From: Stenotrophomonas hibiscicola ATCC 19867
GTDB taxonomy: Bacteria > Pseudomonadota > Gammaproteobacteria > Xanthomonadales > Xanthomonadaceae
Direction of reading: 5' to 3'
DNA: 64,000 nt
Assembly (NCBI RefSeq): GCF_000382065.1
Contig: NZ_KB907505.1
Location: 62,001-126,000 of the forward strand
Under the pieces are notes generated by a model. The model saw only the letters and a program-made list of their open reading frames with translations. It made no database searches and had not been told where the DNA came from. The translations under genes were made by a program, and so were the position numbers. Of the stretch, positions 28,271 to 36,652 are shown one piece after another (within the stretch, counting starts at the first letter, position 1; every line of letters starts with the position of its first letter).

Positions 28271-29176
28271 ATGGACCGGATCGATCGCTTCCGCATCTTC
28301 ACCCGGGTCGTGGAGTGCGCCAGCTTCACCCGCGCCGCCGACCAGCTCGGCCTGCCCCGCTCGACCGTTTCGGCGGCGGTGGCCGAGCTCGAACAGAGGC
28401 TTGGCACCCGCCTGCTGCAGCGCTCGACCCGCCGGGTGTCCACCACCCATGATGGCGACGTGTTCCATGCCCGCTGCCTGCGCCTGATCGCCGAGGTCGA
28501 GGACGCCGAATCGCTGTTCCGTCAAGACGATGCGCAACCGGTCGGTCTGCTGAAGATCGACGTGCCCAGCCGCATCGGCCGCCGCATCATCGCACCGGCG
28601 CTGCCCGAATTCTTCGCGCAGTATCCGCAGGTGGAAGTGGACCTGGGCATGACCGACCGCGCGGTAAACCTGATCGAGGACGGTTGCGATGCGGTGCTGC
28701 GGGTCGGTCAACTGGGCGATTCCAGCTTGGTGGCGCGCACGCTGGGCCAGCTCGACTTCGTCAACGTCGCCGCGCCCGCTTACCTGCGCGAACACGGCAT
28801 GCCGCAGCATCCTGCCGACCTGCCGCAGCACCGCGCTGTGAACTATGCGTCGCCGACCACGGCACGGGTGGAACCGTGGGAGTGGCAGGACGGCGGCCAT
28901 CTGCGCACGCTGCCGATGCCCGGCTGGGTGCGGGTGAACAGCGCCGAGGCATCGATTGCGTGCTGTGTGGCGGGGTTGGGGTTGCTGCAGATTCCACGCT
29001 ACGACGTGCAGGCCGAACTGCAATCCGGCGCGTTGGTGGAGGTGATGCCACAGCACGTGGCGCAGCCCTTGCCGGTGACGCTGTTGCAACCGCATCGGCA
29101 ACACCGCGCGCAGCGTGTTCAGGTGTTCATCGAATGGCTGCTGCCGGTCTTGAGGGCCGGCCTGCAGCTGCAGTAG
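28271..29176 (+). CDS. LysR-family transcriptional regulator
   Basis: 301 residues. N-terminal winged helix ASFTRAADQLGLPRSTVSAA followed by LEQRLGTRLLQRSTRRV (residues about 16-60), then a substrate-binding domain with GLLKIDVPSRIGRRIIAPAL and LVARTLGQL. Divergent from the SDR gene, the classical arrangement for autoregulation and control of the neighbour. Its TAG stop codon (29174-29176) is part of the GTAG head of a SMAG repeat. Confidence 0.93.
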   Translation: MDRIDRFRIFTRVVECASFTRAADQLGLPRSTVSAAVAELEQRLGTRLLQRSTRRVSTTHDGDVFHARCLRLIAEVEDAESLFRQDDAQPVGLLKIDVPSRIGRRIIAPALPEFFAQYPQVEVDLGMTDRAVNLIEDGCDAVLRVGQLGDSSLVARTLGQLDFVNVAAPAYLREHGMPQHPADLPQHRAVNYASPTTARVEPWEWQDGGHLRTLPMPGWVRVNSAEASIACCVAGLGLLQIPRYDVQAELQSGALVEVMPQHVAQPLPVTLLQPHRQHRAQRVQVFIEWLLPVLRAGLQLQ

Positions 29177-29195
29177 ATCCACGCCATGCGTGGAT
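29173..29195 (+). repeat. SMAG-type REP palindrome overlapping the LysR stop codon
   Basis: A canonical copy; the TAG of its GTAG head is the stop codon of the LysR gene. Confidence 0.8.
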
Positions 29196-29205
29196 GAATG
29201 CATCT

Positions 29206-29225
29206 GTGCCAACCAAGGTTGGCAC
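29206..29225. repeat. Small perfect palindrome
   Basis: GTGCCAACC / GGTTGGCAC around AA, within the 128-bp gap between the LysR and smeP genes. Confidence 0.55.
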
Positions 29226-29255
29226 CCACCTGGGAACGGACCAACCGGCATGGGT

Positions 29256-29296
29256 GGGGCCAGACCCTTTTCCCGGAGGAAAAGGGATCCGACCCC
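29256..29296 (-). terminator. Dispersed palindrome, probable smeP terminator
   Basis: GGGGCCAGACCCTTTTCC pairs imperfectly with GGAAAAGGGATCCGACCCC. It begins 9 bp after the smeP stop codon; its relative is at 14943-14979. Confidence 0.5.
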
Positions 29297-29304
29297 GGTC
29301 GGCG

Positions 29305-32300
29305 TTACGCCCCGGATTCATCGGGCTTCACCCGGAACCACGCCGCGTACAGCGCCGGCAGGAACACCAGCGTCAGCACCGTACCGACGATCAGGCCGCC
29401 CATGATCGAGATCGCCATCGAGCCGTAGAACGCGCTGCGCGACAGCGGAATCATCGCCAGCACCGCCGCCAGCGCGGTCAGCACGATCGGGCGGAATCGG
29501 CGCACCGTGGCATCGATGATCGAATGCCAGCGGTCATGCCCGGCATCGATGTCCTGCTGGATCTGGTCGATCAGGATCACCGAGTTGCGCATGATCATGC
29601 CGGCCAGTGCGATCGTGCCCAGCAGCGCGACGAAGCCGAACGGCGCCCGGAACAGCAGCAGGAACAGGGTCGCGCCGATGATGCCCAGCGGCGCGGTCAC
29701 CAGCACCATCGCTGCACGCGAGAAGCTGCGCAGCTGCAGCATCAGCAGCGTGGCCACCACCACCAGGAACAGCGGCATGCCGGCCTTGATCGAGTTCTGG
29801 CCACGTGCCGAATCCTCCACGGTACCGCCGGTTTCCAGCAGGTAACCACTGGGCAGCTCGGCACGGATGCCATCCAGTGTGGGCAGGATCTGATGCACCA
29901 CGTCCAGCGCCTGCATGCCATCACTGATGTCGGCGCGCACGGTCACCGTCGGCAACCGGTTGCGGTGCCAGATGATGCCGTCCTCGAAGCCGTACTCCAT
30001 CGTCGCCACCTGCGACAGCGTGATGCTGCCACCGTTGGCGGTGGGCATCGACAGGCTGGACAGCAGCTCCAGCTGGTTGCGCTCATCGGCCGGCCCGCGC
30101 AGCAGCATCTCGATCTGGCGATTGCCTTCGCGATACACGCTCACCGACTGCCCGGCCAACGAACTGGACAGGAACTGGCTGACCTGGGCGCTGCTAACGC
30201 CCAGCGCGCGGGCGCGCTCCTGGTCGACCACCAGGCGCACCACCTTGCTCGGCTCGCTCCAGTCCAGGTTGACGTTCATCACGTGCGGGTTCTCCCGCAC
30301 CTTGGCCTCGACCTGGCGCGCGATCGCCTGCACCTTCTCGATGTGCTCGCCGGAGATGCGCATCTGCACCGGATAGCCGACCGGCGGTCCGTTCTCCAGG
30401 CGGGTCACGCGCATCTGCACGTCCGGGAACTTCGGGATCACCTCGTGCAGCAGCCAGTCGCGGGTGCTCTCGCGCGCCTTGATGTCCTTGGCCAACACCA
30501 CGAACTGGGCGAAGTTGGTCGCCGGCAGCTGCTGGTCCAGCGGCAGATAGAAGCGCGGCGAACCGGTGCCCACATAGGACACGTAGTTGGCAATGCCCTC
30601 GCGGCGGGACAGCAGCTTTTCCAGCTTCTCGGCCTGGGCCTGGGTCGAGCGCAGCGAGGCGCCCTCGGCCAGCTCGATGTCCACCATCAGCTCCGGCCGG
30701 GTCGAGTCCGGGAAGAACTGCTGGGGCACGAAGCGGAACATCATCAGCGAGAACACGAACAGGGCGATGGTCGCGGCGATCACCCACCAGCGATGGCGCA
30801 GGCAGGTATCGAGGAAGCGGCGGAAGCTGCGATAGAACGGGCGCTGGTACGGATCATGGTCGTGCCCATGCTGCGGCGGCGCAATCAGGTTGGCCAGCGC
30901 CGGGTAGCGGTCGGCCCACTGCTGGCGCTTGGCATGCCAGCGCGCGGACAGGCTGCCCGGCTTGGGCGGCTGCGGATTGAACAGGTCCGGCAGCATCTTG
31001 TCACCCAGGTAGGGAATGAACAGTACGGCCGCGATCCACGACACCACCAGCGCGATGGTCACCACCTGGAACAGCGAACGCGTATATTCACCGGTGCTCG
31101 ATGCCGCCGTGGCGATCGGCAGGAAGCCGGCTGCGGTGATCAACGTACCGGTCAGCATCGGGAACGCAGTCGATTCCCAAGCGAAACTGGCCGCGCGCAG
31201 GCGGTCGTAGCCCTGCTCCATCTTGGTGGCCATCATCTCCACCGCGATGATCGCATCGTCCACCAGCAGGCCCAGCGCCAGCACCAGCGCGCCCAGCGAG
31301 ATCTTGTGCAGGCCGATGTCGAAGTAGTGCATGACGAAGAAGGTCATCGCCAGCACCAGCGGAATGGTGACGCCCACCACCAGGCCGGTGCGCAGGCCCA
31401 GCGAGAAGAAGCTGACCAGCAGCACGATCACCACCGCCTCGGTCAGCACCTGCACGAACTCGCCGACCGACTCTTCCACCGATTGCGGCTGGTCGGACAC
31501 CTTGCGCAGCTGCATGCCGGCCGGCAGGGTCTTCTGCAGCCGTTGGAACTCGGCATCAAGGTTGGCACCGAGCTTGAGGATGTCACCGCCATCCTTCATC
31601 GCCACCGCCAGGCCGATCGCCTCTTCGCCCATGAAGCGCATCTTCGGCGACGCCGGATCGGCGAAGCCGCGCTTGACCTCGGCGATGTCACCCAGGTGCA
31701 CGGTGCGGTCGCCAGCACGGATCGGGAACTGGCGGATTGCTTCGATGTCGTTGAACTGGCCGGTCACGCGCAGCTGCACGCGATCGGTGGCGGTCTCGAA
31801 GAAGCTGGTGCCGGTGACCGCATTCTGGTCGGCCAGCGCCTGCTGTACCTGCTGCATCGACACACCCAGCGTGGCCAGGCGGGTGTTGGACAGCTCGATC
31901 CAGACCTTCTCGTCCTGCAGGCCGACCAGGTCGATCTTGCCGACATCGGGCACGCGCTGCAGTTCCAGCTGGATGCGGTCGGCGTAGTCGCGCATCACCG
32001 CGTAGTCGAAGCCCTTGCCGGTCAACGCATAGATGTTGCCGTAGGTGTCGCCGAACTCATCGTTGAAGAACGGACCGACGATCTCGCGCGGCAGCGTCGC
32101 ACGGATGTCGCCCACGCGCTTGCGCACCTGGTACCACAGGTCCGGGATCTGCCTGGAACGCAGGCTGTCGCGGGCCATGAAGATGACCTGCGATTCGCCG
32201 GGGCGCGAATAGGAGCGGATGAACTCGTACTCGCCGGTGTTCATCAGCGCCTTCTCGATCGGCTCGGTCACCTGGCGCGAGACCTGCTCGGCGGTGGCGC

Positions 32301-32466
32301 CCGGCCACAGCGTGCGCACCACCATCGCCTTGAAGGTGAATGGTGGATCCTCGGACTGGCCCAGGTGCTTGTACGACCACGCGCCGATCAGCGCGAAGGC
32401 CAGCATCGCGAACAGCACCAGCGGGCGATTGGACAACGCCCACTCGGAAAGATTGAAGCGGCGCAC
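29305..32466 (-). CDS. smeP: RND multidrug efflux permease SmeP
   Basis: 1053 residues, an inner-membrane proton-driven pump with 12 helices and two large periplasmic loops. Landmarks: N-terminal helix PLVLFAMLAFALIGAWSYKH, the pump loop PGATAEQVSRQVTEPIEKAL, the proton-relay helix ALVLALGLLVDDAIIAVEMM (two adjacent Asp), and the GSMAISIMGGLIVGTVLTLV end. It follows smeO by 4 bp. The order smeO-smeP diverging from tetR-pcm-tolC matches the SmeOP-TolCSm system reported to export several antibiotics and other compounds in S. maltophilia. The sequence is closer to the HAE-like group with HlyD partners than to AcrB; naming rests on synteny. Confidence 0.92.
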   Translation of the reverse strand: MRRFNLSEWALSNRPLVLFAMLAFALIGAWSYKHLGQSEDPPFTFKAMVVRTLWPGATAEQVSRQVTEPIEKALMNTGEYEFIRSYSRPGESQVIFMARDSLRSRQIPDLWYQVRKRVGDIRATLPREIVGPFFNDEFGDTYGNIYALTGKGFDYAVMRDYADRIQLELQRVPDVGKIDLVGLQDEKVWIELSNTRLATLGVSMQQVQQALADQNAVTGTSFFETATDRVQLRVTGQFNDIEAIRQFPIRAGDRTVHLGDIAEVKRGFADPASPKMRFMGEEAIGLAVAMKDGGDILKLGANLDAEFQRLQKTLPAGMQLRKVSDQPQSVEESVGEFVQVLTEAVVIVLLVSFFSLGLRTGLVVGVTIPLVLAMTFFVMHYFDIGLHKISLGALVLALGLLVDDAIIAVEMMATKMEQGYDRLRAASFAWESTAFPMLTGTLITAAGFLPIATAASSTGEYTRSLFQVVTIALVVSWIAAVLFIPYLGDKMLPDLFNPQPPKPGSLSARWHAKRQQWADRYPALANLIAPPQHGHDHDPYQRPFYRSFRRFLDTCLRHRWWVIAATIALFVFSLMMFRFVPQQFFPDSTRPELMVDIELAEGASLRSTQAQAEKLEKLLSRREGIANYVSYVGTGSPRFYLPLDQQLPATNFAQFVVLAKDIKARESTRDWLLHEVIPKFPDVQMRVTRLENGPPVGYPVQMRISGEHIEKVQAIARQVEAKVRENPHVMNVNLDWSEPSKVVRLVVDQERARALGVSSAQVSQFLSSSLAGQSVSVYREGNRQIEMLLRGPADERNQLELLSSLSMPTANGGSITLSQVATMEYGFEDGIIWHRNRLPTVTVRADISDGMQALDVVHQILPTLDGIRAELPSGYLLETGGTVEDSARGQNSIKAGMPLFLVVVATLLMLQLRSFSRAAMVLVTAPLGIIGATLFLLLFRAPFGFVALLGTIALAGMIMRNSVILIDQIQQDIDAGHDRWHSIIDATVRRFRPIVLTALAAVLAMIPLSRSAFYGSMAISIMGGLIVGTVLTLVFLPALYAAWFRVKPDESGA

Positions 32467-32470
32467 CGGC

Positions 32471-33601
32471 TTACTCCCTGGCCTTGGCGGCAGCGGCCGG
32501 CGTGGCCGGCTTCAGCACCGGGCGGTTCTGCCGGTCCACGGCGATCACCGGCTGGCCCGCTCGCAGCAGGTGGCCACCGGCGGCAACCACCCAGTCACCC
32601 GCGTTCACGCCGGACAGCACCGGCACGGTCTCGCTGCCAAACGCACCGGTGGTGACCGAGGCGGCCTTCAGCGTGCTGTTGGCCGGATCGACCACCCACA
32701 CGCTGGCGGCACCGTTGGCACCGCGCTGCAGCGCGCCCAGCGGCAGCTGCAGGGTACCGTGGCGACCGGCGCTGCTGTAGACGCGCGCGCTCTGGCCCAG
32801 TTCGACATCGGCCAGCGCATCGGCGGCCAGGCTGACGCGGGTGGCATAGGTGCGTGCCTGCGGATCGGCGGCGGCGGCGATCTCGCGGATCGTACCGGGC
32901 AGGCGCTGGCCCGGGCGGTTCCACAGTTCCACCTCGACCGGCTGGCCGACCGCGTAGTCGCGGATGGTGGCTTCAGGCAGGTCGATCAGCACTTCGCGGC
33001 CGCCATCGGCGGCCAGGTTGAAGATGGTCTGGCCGGCGGACACCACCTGCCCGGCTTCGGCCTCGCGGCTGGCGATCACGCCATCGGCCGGCGCGCGCAG
33101 CTGCGCGTAGTCAGCCTGGTTGCGCAGCACATCGAGGTTGGCGCGGGCCGCATTGGCCTGGCCCTGCGCGGCCTTGAACGCCGCGGACTGCTGGTCCAGC
33201 TGCGAGCGGCTGACCAGTTGCTGGTCGGCCAGCACCTGGTAGCGCTTGAGGTCATCGCGGGCACGCACCAGGTCGGCCTCGGCCGCAGCCAGCTGCGCCT
33301 GTGAGGCACGGGCCTGCAGCGCGAAGTCAGCCACGTCCAGTTCGGCCAGCACGTCGCCCTTCTTCACCCGCTGGCCGGCATCGACGTGGCGCTTGACCAG
33401 GTTGCCTCCGACGCGGAACGACAGCGGGCTTTCCTGGCGGGCACGCACCGTGCCCGGGAATGCCGCCGGCGCCTGTCCGGCCTGTTCGCCGGGGTGAACC
33501 ACCAGTACCGGCACGGCCGCCTGCGGCGCCTGTTCCTGTCCCGAACAGGCTGCCAGCGCAGCCACCCACACCATACCGCCCATCCAGCGCACGATCTTCA
33601 T
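32471..33601 (-). CDS. smeO: RND periplasmic adaptor (membrane fusion) lipoprotein SmeO
   Basis: 376 residues with a lipoprotein signal (MGGMVWVAALAACSGQ; lipobox LAAC, Cys at about 19). The adaptor layout is clear: a lipoyl half-motif SFRVGGNLVKRHVDAGQRVK (about 61-80), a coiled-coil hairpin rich in Ala/Gln (ARASQAQLAAAEADLVRARD to QGQANAARANLDVLRNQADY), the second lipoyl half APADGVIASREAEAGQVVSA, and a beta-barrel. It bridges SmeP and an outer-membrane channel such as TolC. First gene of the smeOP operon, diverging from the TetR gene. Confidence 0.92.
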   Translation of the reverse strand: MKIVRWMGGMVWVAALAACSGQEQAPQAAVPVLVVHPGEQAGQAPAAFPGTVRARQESPLSFRVGGNLVKRHVDAGQRVKKGDVLAELDVADFALQARASQAQLAAAEADLVRARDDLKRYQVLADQQLVSRSQLDQQSAAFKAAQGQANAARANLDVLRNQADYAQLRAPADGVIASREAEAGQVVSAGQTIFNLAADGGREVLIDLPEATIRDYAVGQPVEVELWNRPGQRLPGTIREIAAAADPQARTYATRVSLAADALADVELGQSARVYSSAGRHGTLQLPLGALQRGANGAASVWVVDPANSTLKAASVTTGAFGSETVPVLSGVNAGDWVVAAGGHLLRAGQPVIAVDRQNRPVLKPATPAAAAKARE

Positions 33602-33667
33602 CGGTCAACGTCCTGAAAACGCAGGGTTGCAACAAGGGGGAGCCGCGACTGCCGGCCCAATTTAATA

Positions 33668-33711
33668 AACCGGCCGGTATAGTATAAATATCGAACCGCT
33701 TGGTCTAGTAT
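33668..33711. promoter_or_regulatory. Tandem operator-like direct repeats between smeO and its TetR regulator
   Basis: AACCGGCCGGTATAGTAT (33668-33685) and AACCGCTTGGTCTAGTAT (33694-33711) agree at 14 of 18 positions and are spaced 26 bp apart. The first holds a perfect ACCGGCCGGT palindrome. Both TAGTAT ends resemble -10 boxes for the regulator promoter. Confidence 0.6.
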
Positions 33712-33718
33712 TGTTGCG

Positions 33719-34399
33719 ATGAGTTCTTCCACTTCCCGCAAGCCGTCGGCCAAGCCTGCTGCCAAGGCCGCCGGACCCGGGCGCCCCAAGGATCTGGGCA
33801 AGCGCGCGGCGATCCTTGAAGCAGCCAAGGTACTGTTCATCGAACAGGGGTATACCGGCGTGAGCATGGACACCATCGCCGCCCAGGCCGGCGTCTCGAA
33901 GCTGACCGTGTACAGCCACTTCGGCGACAAGGAGACCCTGTTCTCCGAGGCCGTGCAGTCAAAGTGCATTGAAATGCTGCCCGATGCCCTGTTCGTGGCC
34001 GACACGGACGGCCCGCTGCGCGACCAGCTGATCGGCATCGGTCTGGCCTTCTTCGAACTGATCACCTCCGACGCGGCGATCTCGATCCAGCGCATGATGA
34101 TGGCGCCGGAGACCGACGAACGCCTGCGCGAGCTGTTCTGGAAGGCAGGACCGGAACGTACCTGCGAGGCCCTGGCTGACTTCCTGCGGGCACGCGCCGA
34201 GCGCGGCGAGCTGGAAATCACCGACTATTCGCTGGCTGGCGAGCAGTTCCTGACCCTGGTCAAGGGCGAAGTGCACATGCATATGATGTGCGGCATGCCA
34301 CTGTCACCGGTGGAATGCGACCCTCTTGCCCACGTGACCGCCAGCATCGACTTCTTCCTGCGCGCCTACGCGCCGCGAGGGGCCGGAACAGCTGAATAA
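33719..34399 (+). CDS. smeRo: TetR-family repressor of the efflux locus (SmeRo)
   Basis: 226 residues. An Ala/Lys/Pro-rich head of about 25 residues precedes the TetR DNA-binding domain RAAILEAAKVLFIEQGYTGV and MDTIAAQAGVSKLTVYSHFG followed by DKETLF. The C-terminal ligand domain has the AefR-like segment found in efflux repressors. Diverges from smeO and is followed by pcm and tolC on the same strand. In the published locus this regulator represses smeOP; here the function follows from synteny. Confidence 0.9.
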   Translation: MSSSTSRKPSAKPAAKAAGPGRPKDLGKRAAILEAAKVLFIEQGYTGVSMDTIAAQAGVSKLTVYSHFGDKETLFSEAVQSKCIEMLPDALFVADTDGPLRDQLIGIGLAFFELITSDAAISIQRMMMAPETDERLRELFWKAGPERTCEALADFLRARAERGELEITDYSLAGEQFLTLVKGEVHMHMMCGMPLSPVECDPLAHVTASIDFFLRAYAPRGAGTAE

Positions 34400-34498
34400 C
34401 CAAAACTGAACGAACCGGAGGTCGCGATGACTTCCGGCACTGCGACCCCGGCCCCCGGCAGCTGATGCTCTGGGCGCGCCGCCGGCCTCCGGCACCGG

Positions 34499-34504
34499 TA
34501 AAAT
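34499..34504 (+). promoter_or_regulatory. -10-like box upstream of pcm
   Basis: GGTAAAATGG contains TAAAAT, 31 bp before the pcm ATG. With the 135-bp gap after the TetR gene this suggests an internal promoter for pcm-tolC. Confidence 0.4.
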
Positions 34505-34534
34505 GGCCGGCCCACTGCGCTGGATTTGAACCTC

Positions 34535-35182
34535 ATGACGATTGATTACGCCCACGCCCGCGAACTGATGGTGGAACAGCAGATCCGTCCCTGGGACGTG
34601 CTGGACATCAAGGTGCTCGACGTCCTGGCCCGCCTGCCGCGCGAGGCTTTTGTCGCCGATGCACACCGGGCACTGGCCTACGCCGATGTCGAACTGCCGA
34701 TCGGCCACGGCCAGAAGATGATGAAGCCGGTCATCGAGGGCCGTACCCTGCAGGCGCTGGACCTGCAGCCGGGTGACGAAGTGCTGGAAATCGGCACCGG
34801 CAGCGGCTTCCTGGCCGCCTGCATCGGCGCGCTGGCGCGCGATGTGCTGAGCCTGGAAATCGACCCGGAGCTGGCCGCCGCCGCGCGTGCCCGCCTGGAC
34901 GCTTCCGGCCTGGGCAGCAACGTCCGCGTGGAAGTGGCCGATGCCCTGTCCTGGCAGACCGAACGCCGCTTTGACGTGATCTGTGTCACTGGTGCGGTCG
35001 ACGTGGTGCCGTCACAGTTCGCCTCGTGGCTGCGTCCGGGTGGCCGCCTGTTCGTGATCCACGGCCGCTCGCCGGCGATGGAGGCCCTGCTGGTCAAGGC
35101 CGACGGCAGCTCCGAGTCCCTGTTCGAGACCGATATCGATTACCTGCGTGGTGCCGCCCCGGCCCCCCAGTTCCACCTCTGA
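34535..35182 (+). CDS. pcm: Protein-L-isoaspartate O-methyltransferase family protein
   Basis: 215 residues from ATG 34535 (a TTG at 34526 is less likely). Such enzymes use SAM to methylate isoaspartyl residues and start protein repair. Landmarks: MVEQQIRPWDVLD, the PCMT region LPIGHGQKMMKPVIEGRTLQ, motif I VLEIGTGSGFLAACIGAL, and FDVICVTGAVDVVP. The head (PREAFVAD) is typical of the alpha/gamma-proteobacterial paralogue found next to tolC. The link to efflux is only positional: it lies between the regulator and tolC genes, 16 bp before tolC. Confidence 0.9.
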   Translation: MTIDYAHARELMVEQQIRPWDVLDIKVLDVLARLPREAFVADAHRALAYADVELPIGHGQKMMKPVIEGRTLQALDLQPGDEVLEIGTGSGFLAACIGALARDVLSLEIDPELAAAARARLDASGLGSNVRVEVADALSWQTERRFDVICVTGAVDVVPSQFASWLRPGGRLFVIHGRSPAMEALLVKADGSSESLFETDIDYLRGAAPAPQFHL

Positions 35183-35198
35183 GTCCAAGGAAGCCGCA

Positions 35199-36557
35199 AT
35201 GATCCGCCGATCCCTCGCTGTTGCGCTGGCCACTGCCCTGCTGCCGTTGTCCGCCCATGCCGCCGACCTGCTGCAGGTCTACGAAATGGCCCGCAACGGC
35301 GATCCGCAGCTGTCGGCCGCCGAATCGACCCGGCTGTACGACAAGGAAGGCGCCGTGCAGGCGCGTGCCGCCCTGCTGCCGCAGATCAACGGCCAGGCCG
35401 CGCTGAACCGCACGCGCAGCGAGCCGAACGCCGACGCCAACTCCGGCTCGTTCACCAACAAGCGCCGCACCTACACGATCGACGGCAGCCAGACGCTGTT
35501 CAACTGGACACAGATCAACAACCTGCGCTCGCAGCGTGAGCTGAGCAAGGCGGCGGACTTCACCCTCGAATCGGCCAACGACAACCTGATCGTGCGCACC
35601 TCGGCGGCCTACTTCAACGTGCTGGTGGCGATCGAATCGCTGAACGCCGCGCAGACCAACGAAGCGGCCGCGAAGAAGCAGTTCGACTTCGCCGACAAGC
35701 GCCTGGAAGTGGGCCTGGCGCCGATCACCGACGTGCACGAAGCCCGCGCCCAGTACGACCAGGCGCGTGCCAACACCATCATTGCGCAGAACACCCTGGC
35801 CGATAACTACCAGGCCCTGACCGAACTGACCGGCCAGCCGGTGACCAACCTGCGTGGCCTGCCGGCGGACTTCCGCCCGGAAGTGCCGGCCAACCGCGGC
35901 AACATCGATGAGCTGGTGCAGCAGGCCACCACCCAGAATCCGGCGCTGAAGGCGCAGGAGCTGAAGGTCAGTGCGGCCGAAGCTGGCGTGCAGGCTGCCC
36001 GCGGTGGCCATTACCCGACCCTGTCGCTGGGCGGCAGCTGGGGCAAGAGCGCGACCTGGGGCGACAGCACCGGCGCCGGCTCCTTGTCGCCGGACGCACG
36101 CACCAACAGCATCGGCCTGACCCTGAGCGTGCCGATCTTCTCCGGTGGTGCCACCCAGTCCGGCGTGCGCCAGGCGCTGGCCCAGCGTGACATCGCCCAG
36201 GACGGCTACGAGCAGCAGAAGCGTGCCCTGGACCGCAATACCCGCAATGCCTACCAGACCCTGGTGCAGGGCATCAGCGAAGTGGAAGCCCGCCGCTTGG
36301 CGGTGGTCTCGGCGCAGAGCGCGTACGACGCTTCGCAGGTCGGCCTGGAGGTCGGCACCCGTACCGTGCTGGATGTGATCCAGAACCAGCGCATCCTGTT
36401 CTCGGCGCAGCTGGACTACGCCCAGGCCCGTTACACCTTCCTGCAGAACCGCCTGCTGCTGAGCCAGTCGCTGGGTGCACTGGACGTGGCCGAGCTGCAG
36501 GACGTGAACCGCCTGCTGACCCAGGACGCGGGCAATCCGGCAACGACGACGCACTGA
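35199..36557 (+). CDS. tolC: TolC-family outer-membrane efflux channel
   Basis: 452 residues from ATG 35199 with AAGGAAG upstream and a signal peptide (MIRRSLAVALATALLPLSAH, cleavage AHA-AD). Two tandem halves of the TolC/OEP fold are visible: LLQVYEMARNGDPQLSAAES with YTIDGSQTLFNWTQINNLRS, then NPALKAQELKVSAAEAGVQA with LTLSVPIFSGGATQSGVRQA. QVGLEVGTRTVLDVIQNQRI is a conserved TolC block. It forms the trimeric exit duct for SmeOP and probably other pumps and secretion systems. A strong terminator follows. Confidence 0.95.
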   Translation: MIRRSLAVALATALLPLSAHAADLLQVYEMARNGDPQLSAAESTRLYDKEGAVQARAALLPQINGQAALNRTRSEPNADANSGSFTNKRRTYTIDGSQTLFNWTQINNLRSQRELSKAADFTLESANDNLIVRTSAAYFNVLVAIESLNAAQTNEAAAKKQFDFADKRLEVGLAPITDVHEARAQYDQARANTIIAQNTLADNYQALTELTGQPVTNLRGLPADFRPEVPANRGNIDELVQQATTQNPALKAQELKVSAAEAGVQAARGGHYPTLSLGGSWGKSATWGDSTGAGSLSPDARTNSIGLTLSVPIFSGGATQSGVRQALAQRDIAQDGYEQQKRALDRNTRNAYQTLVQGISEVEARRLAVVSAQSAYDASQVGLEVGTRTVLDVIQNQRILFSAQLDYAQARYTFLQNRLLLSQSLGALDVAELQDVNRLLTQDAGNPATTTH

Positions 36558-36577
36558 GCCGTCGCCTGCCGGCAACG

Positions 36578-36605
36578 AAAAGCCACCCGCGAGGGTGGCT
36601 TTTTT
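36578..36605 (+). terminator. Rho-independent terminator after tolC
   Basis: AAAAGCCACCC / GGGTGGCTTTTT with a GCGA loop, 20 bp after the tolC stop codon. Confidence 0.9.
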
Positions 36606-36652
36606 GTGGGCGGCGCGTACGGCCCGACCCACGCATGGCGCGTGGCCGGCCG

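Noticed and set aside
28684..32655. Open frame of about 1320 codons antisense to smeP and overlapping the LysR gene
   Set aside because: A codon-bias shadow; composition is His/Arg/Gln-rich and it crosses an intergenic gap and repeats.
34426..34464. Twelve-codon frame (MTSGTATPAPGS) with GGAGG upstream, between the TetR and pcm genes
   Set aside because: Too short, no control codons and no terminator after it; likely chance.
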